A DNA stretch of 64,000 bases from Bacteroides stercorirosoris. Its GTDB lineage: Bacteria; Bacteroidota; Bacteroidia; Bacteroidales; Bacteroidaceae. Shown one piece after another: positions 25,811-35,678 of this stretch. Location of the stretch: the NCBI RefSeq assembly GCF_900142015.1, contig NZ_FQZN01000019.1, positions 1 to 64,000 on the forward strand, read 5' to 3'. Each line of letters opens with the position of its first letter. The first letter of the stretch is position 1. The notes under the pieces were generated by a model. It saw only the letters and a program-made list of their open reading frames with translations. It was not told the origin of the DNA and did no database searches. Made by a program: the position numbers and the translations under genes.

Positions 25811-27577
25811 TTAACGGGGGCTCTTGAAACTGTACTTCTTTCCTCCGGATTGCACGCTGATAACGGCGGGTTGGTTGAGGGGATATTCCGCCTGTTCGTC
25901 AAAGCATTGGTAGGAGGCTATGGAGCGTCCCGATAAATCATAGATATCGATACGTGCTCCCGCGGACAGTCCTTTGAGGACAATCCGTTTATCCTGTCGG
26001 AAACATTTCACTGCATCTGTGGCTTCGGCAGAAGAAGAGGATATGCCGGTAGAAGTACCATATAGACCGAAATCGTTGATGCTTGGTGAGTTATTGCTGT
26101 TTTCGTAACAGGTTTTCATAAGATTGTCAACGAGGCTGTTAATATAGAGTTCCAGATAAGAATATCCGGTGGTCGGTTCTATGTCCCGATAGGTTTTACC
26201 AACAGGCAGATACTGTGCAGCCCAAGTGTCGGGTATACCATCATTATCGGTGTCGGCGGGTTTTTCTTCACTGTTGTACAGAGGCCATCCTTCCACATCC
26301 TCCTGCGAATCAATCAATCCGTTACTACTCCCGTTGCTGCCTTCGTAGGTGTAGTTTCCATTCTTTACTTCGGAGATGATGCGTCCGTCAACAGCGTCGC
26401 GTTTCAGGCTCGCGCCTGCATGTGCGAGTACATTTTCATAAGCCTGTGCGGCAGCATGGGTACTGACGGCGGCTATTTCAAATTCAGTAGTGCTCTTGAT
26501 ACCATCAATGTTCCCTTCCGGTAAATCTCCGTTACCCAGATGCGGGTGAATACCTTCCCAATTGTCGGCATTGGTCTGTGCTATCAGTTTTTTCATGTCA
26601 CTGCTTAGTTTGGAACAAGTATCGTCAAAATAGTTTCCACTGACATAAAATCTCCCCCAGATACCGGCCGGATTACTTTGAGTACCATCATCGGCATTGG
26701 GCTGAAAGATGCGGTTAACGATATTTTTCTTGGTAGCGGTGGAAGGTCCCGGTTTATAATAATTGTTCACGAAATTATAGCGTCCACCCTCTCCGGCATA
26801 TCCTCCATTGGTAGGCCCCCAATTATAAAACACGTTGTTGCGCAGGTCAGTGAGTTCCGTCTCCCATCTTCCGACGGAGCGGCTGCCATCCAGGCGAGGG
26901 GTGCGGCTACTGTGGTGAGCCAGTAAATTATGGTGGAAACTGGCGCCTTCACCTCCCCAGATAGCTCCATAACCGTGATTCCCTTTGACGTGCACCGACT
27001 TGGTAAGGCTCTCGCTCAAGATGCACCATTGCATGGTGAAGTTCTTGTTACTATAAAACGAGGCACATTCGTCTGTACTCCAGCTCATACTACAATGATC
27101 TATGATGATATTTGAGGTATAACGCCCCCACATGGCGTCATCTTCCGCTTTTGTCTCGTCTCCCATCCGGCTACGGATGAAGCGGATAATAATGTTGGTG
27201 GCGCATTGGTCCTTTTTCTCTTCCTCTTTATATCCGGCAATGTGTAAGGTATAGTTTTTAAGGCAGATACCATCTCCCGGGGCAGTTTGTCCGGCGATGG
27301 TGAGGTCACCGTTTTTTATCACCAGTCGGCTTTGCAGTTCAATGAGTCCCGAAACATCGAAAACAATGGTTCGGGCGCCTTTCATGTCAATGCCTGCGCG
27401 TAGCGAACCTTCACCGCTGTCGTTAAGGTTGGTGACGTGGTATACAATTCCTCCTCGTCCGCCGGTAACGGTGTGGCGGGCAAATCCTTCGGCGCCGGGA
27501 AAGGCCGGTGTGGTTTGAGCTTGCGCAAAGACTGTGCATAAAAGGAGAATAAACAGGAACGGGTAGTTTTTCTTCAT
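25811..27577 (-). CDS. Pectate lyase family 1-like enzyme with C-terminal sorting-like domain
   Basis: A 588-residue exported protein (signal peptide ending FAQAQ). It starts FPGAEGFARHTVTGGRGG, typical of Bacteroides PL1-type lyases, followed by a beta-helix to about residue 350, a Ca-binding-like segment (DTDNDGIPDTW) and a C-terminal domain (IDIYDLSGRSIASY) resembling type IX sorting or adhesive domains. It likely cleaves pectic galacturonan. Start at 27577 is set by the signal peptide; a TACTTTTG box at 27612-27605 excludes the upstream Met. It is divergent from the ECF sigma gene of the adjacent SusCD locus and probably belongs to it. Confidence 0.85.
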   Translation of the reverse strand: MKKNYPFLFILLLCTVFAQAQTTPAFPGAEGFARHTVTGGRGGIVYHVTNLNDSGEGSLRAGIDMKGARTIVFDVSGLIELQSRLVIKNGDLTIAGQTAPGDGICLKNYTLHIAGYKEEEKKDQCATNIIIRFIRSRMGDETKAEDDAMWGRYTSNIIIDHCSMSWSTDECASFYSNKNFTMQWCILSESLTKSVHVKGNHGYGAIWGGEGASFHHNLLAHHSSRTPRLDGSRSVGRWETELTDLRNNVFYNWGPTNGGYAGEGGRYNFVNNYYKPGPSTATKKNIVNRIFQPNADDGTQSNPAGIWGRFYVSGNYFDDTCSKLSSDMKKLIAQTNADNWEGIHPHLGNGDLPEGNIDGIKSTTEFEIAAVSTHAAAQAYENVLAHAGASLKRDAVDGRIISEVKNGNYTYEGSNGSSNGLIDSQEDVEGWPLYNSEEKPADTDNDGIPDTWAAQYLPVGKTYRDIEPTTGYSYLELYINSLVDNLMKTCYENSNNSPSINDFGLYGTSTGISSSSAEATDAVKCFRQDKRIVLKGLSAGARIDIYDLSGRSIASYQCFDEQAEYPLNQPAVISVQSGGKKYSFKSPR

Positions 27578-27604
27578 GGTTTTAAGATTGATATTCCAAT
27601 GTGG

Positions 27605-27612
27605 CAAAAGTA
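27605..27612 (-). promoter_or_regulatory. -7 box for the PL1 gene
   Basis: TACTTTTG on the minus strand, 27 bp before the chosen start codon; no clear -33 element. Confidence 0.45.
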
Positions 27613-27721
27613 TGCGTTTTCCGGGTGAATGATGTCGATAAATTCTTTTTCTATGTGTAAGATTTGGTAGATAGCAGACAGATTTCTTTGTTAAACTTGA
27701 ACAAGAAAAACTATTTTTAAT

Positions 27722-27729
27722 TATTTTTG
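27722..27729 (+). promoter_or_regulatory. -7 box for ECF sigma gene
   Basis: TATTTTTG, 19 bp before the GTG start. A CTTG lies 22 bp upstream (27696-27699) as a possible -33. Confidence 0.45.
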
Positions 27730-27748
27730 CATACTAAAAAGGTGAATT

Positions 27749-28300
27749 GTGATAGCGGATGCCTCTTATACCCTTATCAGCATAAAGCTCAATGAACAAG
27801 AGTTTCATAATATATTTGAAAGATATTATGTAGCCCTCTGTCTGTTTGCCAACCAGTATATGGAGGACGATGAAGCTTCGGCGGATATCGTACAGGACTC
27901 ATTCGCTAAATTGTGGCAGATCAGGGATGATTTTTTCTATTTGCATCAGGTGAAAGCCTTTCTTTATACAGCTGTGCGCAATAAAGCGCTGAATGAGTTG
28001 GAACATTCTAAAGTTGTATGGGAGTATGCCCAAAAAGTAATCGAGAAGAAAAAAGACTCTTTCTTTCATGATGCGGTGGTGGAAGAAGAAACTTATAGAA
28101 TAGTGGCGGAGGCTATCGATATGCTTCCCGCTCAGATGAAGGCTATCATGAAGTTGGCTATGGAAGGAAAGAAGAACAATGAGATAGCCGAACATTTGAA
28201 TGTATCTGCCGAAACTGTGCATACCCTTAAAAGAATTGCCTATAAAAAGCTGCGTGAACACCTGAAAGACTATTACTATTTCTTATTCTTTTTTATCTGA
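27749..28300 (+). CDS. ECF RNA polymerase sigma factor (FecI-like)
   Basis: A 183-residue sigma-70 family protein with region 2 (FERYYVALCLFANQYMEDDEASADIVQDSFAKLW, given in part) and region 4 (about 125-172, LPAQMKAIMKLAMEGKKNNEIAEHL). No in-frame ATG precedes region 2, so the GTG at 27749 is taken as start, with some doubt. It should direct transcription of the following FecR/SusC/SusD genes when released by the FecR anti-sigma factor. Confidence 0.85.
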   Translation: MIADASYTLISIKLNEQEFHNIFERYYVALCLFANQYMEDDEASADIVQDSFAKLWQIRDDFFYLHQVKAFLYTAVRNKALNELEHSKVVWEYAQKVIEKKKDSFFHDAVVEEETYRIVAEAIDMLPAQMKAIMKLAMEGKKNNEIAEHLNVSAETVHTLKRIAYKKLREHLKDYYYFLFFFI

Positions 28301-28404
28301 AATACTCCTCATTTTATTTTTTTTGAAAAAAAAATGGTATTCCGTTAACCATAAATATCAATTGACCTGTATTACTATAAAAGACAACAAAAAAAGGTCA
28401 ATAT

Positions 28405-29577
28405 ATGATAAAGCAAGACTTCCACATAGCTAATATTATTGCACGGCATTTATCCGGTGAGATAACTCCCGAAGAAAGTGTCCAATTAGAGAAATGGCGA
28501 AATGAAGATACTGCCCATGAAGCTCTTTTCCGGAAGATATGTAATGAGGAAAATCTCAGGCTGCATATAGAGAAAGGTTCGATATTCAATACCTCTACCC
28601 ATTGGGAAGGTATTCAGAAACGAATCAAGCGAAATGACAGCAGGGAGAGGAGGCTAAAAATACTTCGCTACGTCGCTGCCGTTCTGTTTCCGGTTTTTAT
28701 ATTGGGAATTTCACTGGAATATACTTCTCATGATTATTCTCAGAAGCAACCCGTACTGACAGCCCAGTCCATACCACCGGGAGAATCCAAAGCTATTTTG
28801 ACGTTGGACAACGGAGAAACAATCTGCTTGAATAAAAATGCTTTGGACGCATTGCAGGAATTAGAGGGAACACATATTAAGGTGGATTCAACCACTCTGA
28901 ATTATCAGGTGGCGCAGCCTGCTTCTCAAAAAGAAAAGCCCATATATAATAAGGTTGTAATTCCCCGTGGGGGAGAATATGCCTTGGTACTGAGTGACGG
29001 AACAAAAGTGCATCTGAATTCAATGAGCAGTCTTCGGTTTCCGGTGACATTTGGTGCCGGTGCGCGGGTAGTGGAACTGGAAGGAGAAGCTTATTTCGAG
29101 GTCAGTAAAACCGGACAGCCTTTTTTAGTAAACACGAAAGGGGTACAGGTAGAAGTGCTGGGTACGACATTCAATATCTCAGCCTATCCTGATGAAGAAT
29201 ACCAGGCTACGTTGGTCAACGGGTCGGTAAAAGTCAATGCCGAAAAGAGTGGAAGTCTTATTCTGAAACCTTCGCAGCAGGCCACTCTGTCGGTAGGTAG
29301 CAATTCCATGCAGGTGCGCACGGTAGACACTTCTTTCTATACCTCATGGGTAGAAGGGAAAATACATTTCAAGGACCAACGCTTGGAAGACATCATGAAG
29401 ACACTTTCGCGCTGGTATGATATGGAGGTGGTTTACCAGAATGAGAGGATTAAAGATTTCCGTTTCGGCTGCCATCTCGACCGCTACGAGGAAATAGCAC
29501 CTTTCGTCAGACTGCTGGAGAAGACGGAAAAGGTGCATGCTAAAATTAACGGTAAAACAATTACTTTTTATAACTAA
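28405..29577 (+). CDS. FecR-family anti-sigma factor
   Basis: A 390-residue inner-membrane protein: cytosolic N-terminal helix bundle (about 1-75), one TM helix (about 92-110), periplasmic FecR domain (about 180-290) and the C-terminal DUF4974-like domain (about 320-385) that contacts the transporter. It senses substrate-loaded SusC through the STN domain and controls the sigma factor. A short inverted repeat (ATTGACCT/AGGTCAAT) lies just before the start. Confidence 0.92.
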   Translation: MIKQDFHIANIIARHLSGEITPEESVQLEKWRNEDTAHEALFRKICNEENLRLHIEKGSIFNTSTHWEGIQKRIKRNDSRERRLKILRYVAAVLFPVFILGISLEYTSHDYSQKQPVLTAQSIPPGESKAILTLDNGETICLNKNALDALQELEGTHIKVDSTTLNYQVAQPASQKEKPIYNKVVIPRGGEYALVLSDGTKVHLNSMSSLRFPVTFGAGARVVELEGEAYFEVSKTGQPFLVNTKGVQVEVLGTTFNISAYPDEEYQATLVNGSVKVNAEKSGSLILKPSQQATLSVGSNSMQVRTVDTSFYTSWVEGKIHFKDQRLEDIMKTLSRWYDMEVVYQNERIKDFRFGCHLDRYEEIAPFVRLLEKTEKVHAKINGKTITFYN

Positions 29578-29593
29578 CTAATAATCATTTACT

Positions 29594-32500
29594 ATGAACA
29601 AGAAGGACTACTGCAACAAACATGAGAGAAGTAGCAAACGTTTGTGGATAACGTTTCTGTTTTTTTGTTTCATTGTCACAGGTTTCATGCAAGCTGCAAA
29701 CACAGCATTTGCTCAAACCACTGTTACGGCAACATTTAAGAAAGCTACTTTGAGCGAAGTACTATGGGAGGTTCAGAGACAGACAGATTTCACGTTTGTC
29801 TACAGTACTAAAGATGTTGAGGGGATAAATGTTCAGAATTTGAATGTAAGCAATGAGAAAATTGCTGTTGTACTTGAGAAATGCCTCAAAGACAGCGGAC
29901 TGACTTATTCTGTTCATAATGGAGTGATTGCTATTAAGCCAATTGTCAATGAGGTTAAAGAGGTGGCTGCTCCCCAGCAGAAGACGAAAGTCAGCGGTGC
30001 CGTCATTGACGAAACCGGAGAACCTATCATTGGCGCCAATGTCGTGGTGAAAGGTACTACCAATGGTGGTACTACCGATCTTGACGGTCGTTTTTTTCTG
30101 GAAGTAGATCATCTTCCGGTCACACTGATTGTTTCTTATATCGGCTATGTCCGTCAGGAAATCAAGGTAACCTCCGGCAAGATGCTTAAAGTGGAAATGT
30201 CACCGGACATCAACCTGATGGAAGAAGTGGTAGTTACCGGTTACGGTACTTTCAAGAAGTCGGCTTATGCCGGTTCCGCTTCCAGCGTAAAGGGGGAGAC
30301 TCTGAAAGACGTTCCCGCTGTTTCTTTCAAAGATCTGTTGCAAGGCAATGCACCGGGTGTTCAGTTCACTTCTTCATCCGGCCAGCCGGGGGCATCCTCT
30401 TCCTTGCGGATTCGTGGTATGGGCTCTTTCAACGCCAGCAATTCACCGCTGTATGTGATTGACGGGGTTCCGATGCGTTCCGGTACCATCAATACGATGA
30501 GTTCGGATGCAGGTCTTGATATAATGTCGACTATCAATAGCTCCGACATTGAAAGCGTTACGGTTATTAAAGATGCCGCTGCCGCTTCACTCTACGGTTC
30601 GCGTGCTGCAAATGGTGTGGTACTTATCACTACCAAGAAAGGTAAAGTCGGCAAACCCACTATCACATTGAAAGCCGATTGGGGAAGTTCTGATTTCGCT
30701 ATGGATTATCGTCCGGTGATGGGCGGGGAAGAACGCCGTCAGTATATTTATGATGGTCTGGTAGCTGGTCAACTTAAAAAAGGCAAGAGCGAAGCCGATG
30801 CGATGGCTTATGCTGATGGAGAAATTGACGACTATGCACCTGTTCCCTGGTGTGGATTTATAGACTGGGATGACGTTCTGTTCCAAAAGGGAAGCCATCA
30901 ATCTTACGAAGCCTCTTTATCGGGAGGTACGGACAGATTTAAGTATTATTCTTCACTTTCTTATCTGAAACAGGATGGTATAGCCATCAACTCCGGACTG
31001 GAACGCATCAGTGGAAGATTGAACGTTGATTTTCAGGCTACTGATAAATTTAAGTTAGGCGCAAATGTACTGTTTGCTACCGTTAATCAGGATGTGTATA
31101 GTGAGGGTACTTCTTATTCCTCTCCTTTCTACACATCACGTAGTGCTGTCATCCCTTCCGACCCTGTTTATAATGAGGATGGCACTTGGAACCGGGAACT
31201 TATCCGTATCAGTGACCGTAATCCCGCTTTATCGGCAACTTATGATTATCAGCGTGAATATGTGACCCGCGCATTCAATACGATTTATGGTGAATATGAA
31301 TTCATTAAGAATCTGAAGTTTCGGTCTACTTTCAGCTACGATTATGTCAATACGAAAGGTAACGATTGGAAAGACCCGCGTACTTCCAACGGTGATGACA
31401 TCAACGGAGGCATGAGCAAGAAATTTTATGAGTATAAGAAAATGGTATGGGCGAACCAGTTGAGTTACAAGACAACTATTGCTACCGACCACCATGTCGA
31501 CGCATTGGTGGGATATGAGATTGACGACCAATATCGCGATTATCTGTCAGGCTATGCCACCAACTTTGCCACTTACGACAAAAATGAGATCAGTAACGGT
31601 ATGAAAACCGAATCGGTAGGTGGCAGCGACACCCGTACACGTATGGTGTCTTATCTGTTCCGTCTGAACTATGATTATAAGAACAAATACTATCTGGGTG
31701 GCAGTTTCCGTACGGACGGCAGTTCCCGTTTCCACAGAGACAACCGTTGGGGTAGCTTCTGGTCAGTGTCCGGTTCATGGCGTATGATTGAAGAAGAATT
31801 TATGGAACCCGTGAAAGACTGGCTGACTGATTTGAAGATTCGTGCATCTTACGGTGTGAATGGTACTCTTCCTTCCGATTATTTCGGATACAGGGGATTG
31901 AGCAGTCTGACCAATGGATATCTGGAGCAACCGGGTATTGTCCAGTCTCAATTGAAGAACAATGATTTGCAGTGGGAAACCAACTATAACCTGAACCTGG
32001 GTCTGGACTTTAGTTTGTGGAGCCGTATTAATGTTACGCTGGAATATTACATCCGTACTACCAAGAACCTGTTGATGGACCGTCCCATCTCCATGACTAC
32101 CGGTTTCAGCAGCTATCTGATGAATATTGGCGAGGTTAAGAATAAAGGTGTGGAATTGGAGATAAACTCCACCAATATTCAAACCAAAGATTTCTCATGG
32201 AACACCGCGTTCAACATTTCTCACAACAAGAATGAGATTGTGACTTTGGATGGTATGCAAACGGAAATTGTCAGTGGAACTCAGATTCGTAAAGTAGGGA
32301 AATCATATCGCACATTCTATATGATAGAGTTTGCCGGAATCAACCCCGAAACCGGTGCGCCACAGTTCTATACGAATGATGTTGACGAGAACGGTAACTA
32401 TAAGAAAGAGATTACCGAAGTTATAAAAGATGCTCATGCCATTGTACTGGATAAGCATGCCGAACCGAATGTTATAGGTGGCTTGTCGAATACTTTACGT

Positions 32501-32953
32501 TACAAATGGTTCGATCTCAACTTTATGTTCTCTTATCAGTTTGGCGGTTACTCATACGACAACTGGGCACAGAAAACGGAGCATGGCGGCAACGACCTGG
32601 AAGCTAATATCCCTACTTACTACCGCGACAGCTGGAGAAAGCCGGGTGACATCACGAGCTATGAACTGTTCTATGAAAAGCCTTCTGTGGCTATGAACAA
32701 GGTGACCACTACCCGTCGTTTGCATAGTACCGACTTTATCCGCCTGAAAACGTTGACATTCGGCGTGACTGTTCCGAAAGAGTGGACTCGTAAAATAGGT
32801 CTAGAGAATGTACGTGTGTATGCATCAGCCAATAATCTCTGGACCTGGGCGGCTTATGATTATTACGATCCGGAAGCTGTCAGCGGTGGTACTGCCATTT
32901 GGGGAACGCCTCCTCTGAAGACCGTGACCTTTGGTGTAAACGTTAATTTCTAA
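29594..32953 (+). CDS. SusC/RagA-type TonB-dependent transporter with STN domain
   Basis: A 1119-residue outer-membrane protein. Signal peptide (about 1-40), STN signalling domain (about 42-112), carboxypeptidase-regulatory-like domain (about 130-205, VIDETGEPIIGANVVVKGTT), TonB box region, plug (about 210-350) and a 22-strand barrel ending in aromatic F. It imports oligosaccharides with the SusD lipoprotein encoded 20 bp later. The STN domain links it to the FecR/ECF pair just upstream. Confidence 0.95.
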   Translation: MNKKDYCNKHERSSKRLWITFLFFCFIVTGFMQAANTAFAQTTVTATFKKATLSEVLWEVQRQTDFTFVYSTKDVEGINVQNLNVSNEKIAVVLEKCLKDSGLTYSVHNGVIAIKPIVNEVKEVAAPQQKTKVSGAVIDETGEPIIGANVVVKGTTNGGTTDLDGRFFLEVDHLPVTLIVSYIGYVRQEIKVTSGKMLKVEMSPDINLMEEVVVTGYGTFKKSAYAGSASSVKGETLKDVPAVSFKDLLQGNAPGVQFTSSSGQPGASSSLRIRGMGSFNASNSPLYVIDGVPMRSGTINTMSSDAGLDIMSTINSSDIESVTVIKDAAAASLYGSRAANGVVLITTKKGKVGKPTITLKADWGSSDFAMDYRPVMGGEERRQYIYDGLVAGQLKKGKSEADAMAYADGEIDDYAPVPWCGFIDWDDVLFQKGSHQSYEASLSGGTDRFKYYSSLSYLKQDGIAINSGLERISGRLNVDFQATDKFKLGANVLFATVNQDVYSEGTSYSSPFYTSRSAVIPSDPVYNEDGTWNRELIRISDRNPALSATYDYQREYVTRAFNTIYGEYEFIKNLKFRSTFSYDYVNTKGNDWKDPRTSNGDDINGGMSKKFYEYKKMVWANQLSYKTTIATDHHVDALVGYEIDDQYRDYLSGYATNFATYDKNEISNGMKTESVGGSDTRTRMVSYLFRLNYDYKNKYYLGGSFRTDGSSRFHRDNRWGSFWSVSGSWRMIEEEFMEPVKDWLTDLKIRASYGVNGTLPSDYFGYRGLSSLTNGYLEQPGIVQSQLKNNDLQWETNYNLNLGLDFSLWSRINVTLEYYIRTTKNLLMDRPISMTTGFSSYLMNIGEVKNKGVELEINSTNIQTKDFSWNTAFNISHNKNEIVTLDGMQTEIVSGTQIRKVGKSYRTFYMIEFAGINPETGAPQFYTNDVDENGNYKKEITEVIKDAHAIVLDKHAEPNVIGGLSNTLRYKWFDLNFMFSYQFGGYSYDNWAQKTEHGGNDLEANIPTYYRDSWRKPGDITSYELFYEKPSVAMNKVTTTRRLHSTDFIRLKTLTFGVTVPKEWTRKIGLENVRVYASANNLWTWAAYDYYDPEAVSGGTAIWGTPPLKTVTFGVNVNF

Positions 32954-32973
32954 CCGTTAAAATACTTGATATT

Positions 32974-34425
32974 ATGAAACTATTGAAATATTTATTCGTC
33001 AGTTCCGTATTGCTCGTAGCTACCTCTTGCGGAAACAATTGGCTGGATCTTGACCCTTCCACTTCGGTAGACACTGAAACCAGTATTAAGATATTGTCGG
33101 ATGTGGAATTTACCTTGAATGGTATTTATAGTACTATGCAGAGTTCTGATGCATATTCAGGCCGTTTGGTATATTATGGAGACGTGACAGGGGATGACAT
33201 GCAGGCTGTCAGCTCAACCAAGCGTGTGGCTAACTATTACCGTTTCAACTTTACCAAGGATAACGGGCCTACTTCCCATTGGTCTTATCTCTACTCCATA
33301 ATTCAGAATTGTAATCTGATTCTGATGAATATTGATAAATTGAAGATTGATGAAGAAGATGCCGCATACAGGGATGATTTGAAAGGAGAGGCATTGGCGC
33401 TTCGCGGTTTGGCTTTGTTCGATTTGACCCGTATCTTCGGTTACCCGTATACAAAGAATAACGGAGCTTCGCTGGGGGTGCCTATTATTGAAGGTTTATC
33501 CACTATCGACAGCAAACCGGCTCGTAACACAGTAGCTCAATGTTATGAGAAGATTATCGACGACCTTACCAAAAGTACCAAATTGCTGAGTGGCAAATTC
33601 AATAAAGGTAAAATCAATAAATGGGGGGCAATGGTATTGCTCAGCCGTGTCTACCTCTACAAGAACGATAACACCAATGCTTTTAATACGGCGAAAGAAG
33701 CTATTGAGGGAGCGGAAAAACAAGGTTACGCCCTGTGGACTAATGAAGAATATCCCACCGCATGGGGCAATGATGCGTCAGCTTCCAATCCGGGCGAGGT
33801 TTTGTTCGAGATAGTCAATCTGACCACTGATAGCCCGGGCAAGGAGAGTATGGGATATCTGAACTCAAAAGACGGTTACGATGATATGTGCATCACTTGT
33901 TCTTTCTATCAGTTCCTGAAGGAAGACCCCAATGATGTGCGTCTTAAACTGTTGAGTTTTGATAAGAAATATTATGCTTACGTCTTTAAGTATCAGCCAC
34001 AGCAAAACGAAAATATCGAAGACGCCAATATTCCGCTTATCCGTCTGTCCGAAGCCTATCTGATTGCAGCTGAAGCGGCCGTTAAGTTGAACGACAATGA
34101 TGCGGCGGTGGATTTTCTTGATCCGATTGTGAGGCGTGCCAATCCGGATAATACTGTTCAAGGCGAAAAAATTACTTTGGAGAGAGTGTTGAATGAACGT
34201 CGTAAGGAATTGGTCGCTGAAGGACATCGTATGTATGATGCTGTCAGAAATGGGTTGACGATAGAACGTGTGAATGTAACGGATAAGAATTTGAGTAAGA
34301 CCAAGCATGACACCAAATATATGAAAGATATTAACTGGGATTTCTACATGATAGTGCTTCCTATTCCTAAAAGAGAGATGGATGCCAATCCCAATATGGA
34401 GCAGAATCCTGAATATGGTAATTAA
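32974..34425 (+). CDS. SusD/RagB-type glycan-binding lipoprotein
   Basis: A 483-residue surface lipoprotein (lipobox VATSC, Cys19) with the SusD alpha/TPR fold; typical are NWLDLDPSTSV near the N-terminus, LRGLALFDLTRIFG and LNERRKELVAEGHRMYD. It covers the SusC pore and captures the glycan. The ligand is not readable from sequence; a pectic ligand is suggested by the divergent PL1 gene. Confidence 0.93.
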   Translation: MKLLKYLFVSSVLLVATSCGNNWLDLDPSTSVDTETSIKILSDVEFTLNGIYSTMQSSDAYSGRLVYYGDVTGDDMQAVSSTKRVANYYRFNFTKDNGPTSHWSYLYSIIQNCNLILMNIDKLKIDEEDAAYRDDLKGEALALRGLALFDLTRIFGYPYTKNNGASLGVPIIEGLSTIDSKPARNTVAQCYEKIIDDLTKSTKLLSGKFNKGKINKWGAMVLLSRVYLYKNDNTNAFNTAKEAIEGAEKQGYALWTNEEYPTAWGNDASASNPGEVLFEIVNLTTDSPGKESMGYLNSKDGYDDMCITCSFYQFLKEDPNDVRLKLLSFDKKYYAYVFKYQPQQNENIEDANIPLIRLSEAYLIAAEAAVKLNDNDAAVDFLDPIVRRANPDNTVQGEKITLERVLNERRKELVAEGHRMYDAVRNGLTIERVNVTDKNLSKTKHDTKYMKDINWDFYMIVLPIPKREMDANPNMEQNPEYGN

Positions 34426-34436
34426 AAATAAATGAG

Positions 34437-35594
34437 ATGAATAAGACAAGTTTCACTAAGTATTTTCTTGTCGCATTTACTCTAATGTTCATCAGTTCCG
34501 GCCTGAGTGCCGGAACTTTTGATTTAGACGGCAAGAAGAAAGGCAAGGAGAAGAAAGAGGAGTTGTCGGCCGACGGCCCTTATGTGATTTATCAGCCCGA
34601 TGGCAAAACGCGTGTTATCAGTGTGGACAAGAAAAGAAAGATTATTGATACCACCTATAACGCATTGCCGGAGGATTTTACTTTGCACGTTGTGGATCAC
34701 AAGGGGCGTTTCCCGTTCGATGTAAAACTCCATCTGGTGAAGCGTCCCGACTGGCAATACCGGCAACCCGCGAAGGTGTTTGTGATGTCCGATCCGCATG
34801 GACGTCTGGACTGTGTGATTAGCTTGCTGCAAGGCAACGGAGTTATAGATAAAAACTATAACTGGAGTTTTGGTAATAATCATCTGATGGTTATCGGAGA
34901 TATCTTCGACCGTGGAAAAGATGTACCGCAAATTTTCTGGTTATTCTATAAGCTGGAGGATGAGGCTGCCAAAGCCGGGGGAACCGTTTCCTTCCTGTTG
35001 GGAAATCACGAACCGCTGGTGTTGGCAAATGACTTGCGCTATACCAAGGATAAATATAAAGAGTTGGCGAAGAAGTTGGGTATGGATTATCCCAGACTCT
35101 TCGGACCGGACACTGAGTTGGGGAGATGGTTGGGAACCCGGAATACGATGCAGATTATCGGCAATGACTTGTATGTTCATGCCGGATTGGGTAAGAGGTT
35201 CTACGACCATGATTTAAGTATTCCTACCGTGAACGAAGAAATGAGTAAAGCCCTTTTCATGAATAAGAAAGAACGTAAAGCCCTTTCTCCGCTGACGGCA
35301 TTTCTGTATGGCAACGACGGACCGATCTGGTATCGTGGTCTTGTGCGTACTGATGTCAAATATCATCCGATGGCACAAGACAGCCTGCAAATGGTGCTGA
35401 AACGCTATAAAGCAAAGCGTATTATCGTGGGGCATACTATTTTCAAGGACATCTCCACCTTCTATGACGGAAAAGTAATCGGCGTCAATGTGGACAATAA
35501 AGAGAACCGGAAGAAAAAGCGTGGGAGAGCACTGCTGATTGACGGGAATACGTACTTCGTGGTGGGCGATAGGGGTGTGCTGCGGAAATTGTAG
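34437..35594 (+). CDS. Secreted PPP-type metallophosphatase (Shelphs-like)
   Basis: A 385-residue protein with a signal peptide (ending GLSAGTF) and a calcineurin-like domain. Metal-binding motifs in order: SDPHG, GDIFDRG, GNHEP, VHAG and GHT, the PPP/Shewanella-like phosphatase set. It likely hydrolyses phosphate esters in the periplasm. It follows susD by 11 bp and so belongs to the SusCD operon, hinting that the imported ligand, or its product, carries phosphate; this is inference and sits uneasily with a plain pectin ligand. Confidence 0.85.
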   Translation: MNKTSFTKYFLVAFTLMFISSGLSAGTFDLDGKKKGKEKKEELSADGPYVIYQPDGKTRVISVDKKRKIIDTTYNALPEDFTLHVVDHKGRFPFDVKLHLVKRPDWQYRQPAKVFVMSDPHGRLDCVISLLQGNGVIDKNYNWSFGNNHLMVIGDIFDRGKDVPQIFWLFYKLEDEAAKAGGTVSFLLGNHEPLVLANDLRYTKDKYKELAKKLGMDYPRLFGPDTELGRWLGTRNTMQIIGNDLYVHAGLGKRFYDHDLSIPTVNEEMSKALFMNKKERKALSPLTAFLYGNDGPIWYRGLVRTDVKYHPMAQDSLQMVLKRYKAKRIIVGHTIFKDISTFYDGKVIGVNVDNKENRKKKRGRALLIDGNTYFVVGDRGVLRKL

Positions 35595-35649
35595 GGATGT
35601 CTTTCGTGGTTTTTGGTCTTCTTGTTATACCTTTTTCTTATAAAACACA

Positions 35650-35657
35650 TATCTTTG
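35650..35657 (+). promoter_or_regulatory. -7 box for the DMP19 gene
   Basis: TATCTTTG, 21 bp before the ATG at 35679; it supports that start over an upstream in-frame Met at 35613. Confidence 0.5.
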
Positions 35658-35678
35658 TCGCAATATAATAAGAAGACC

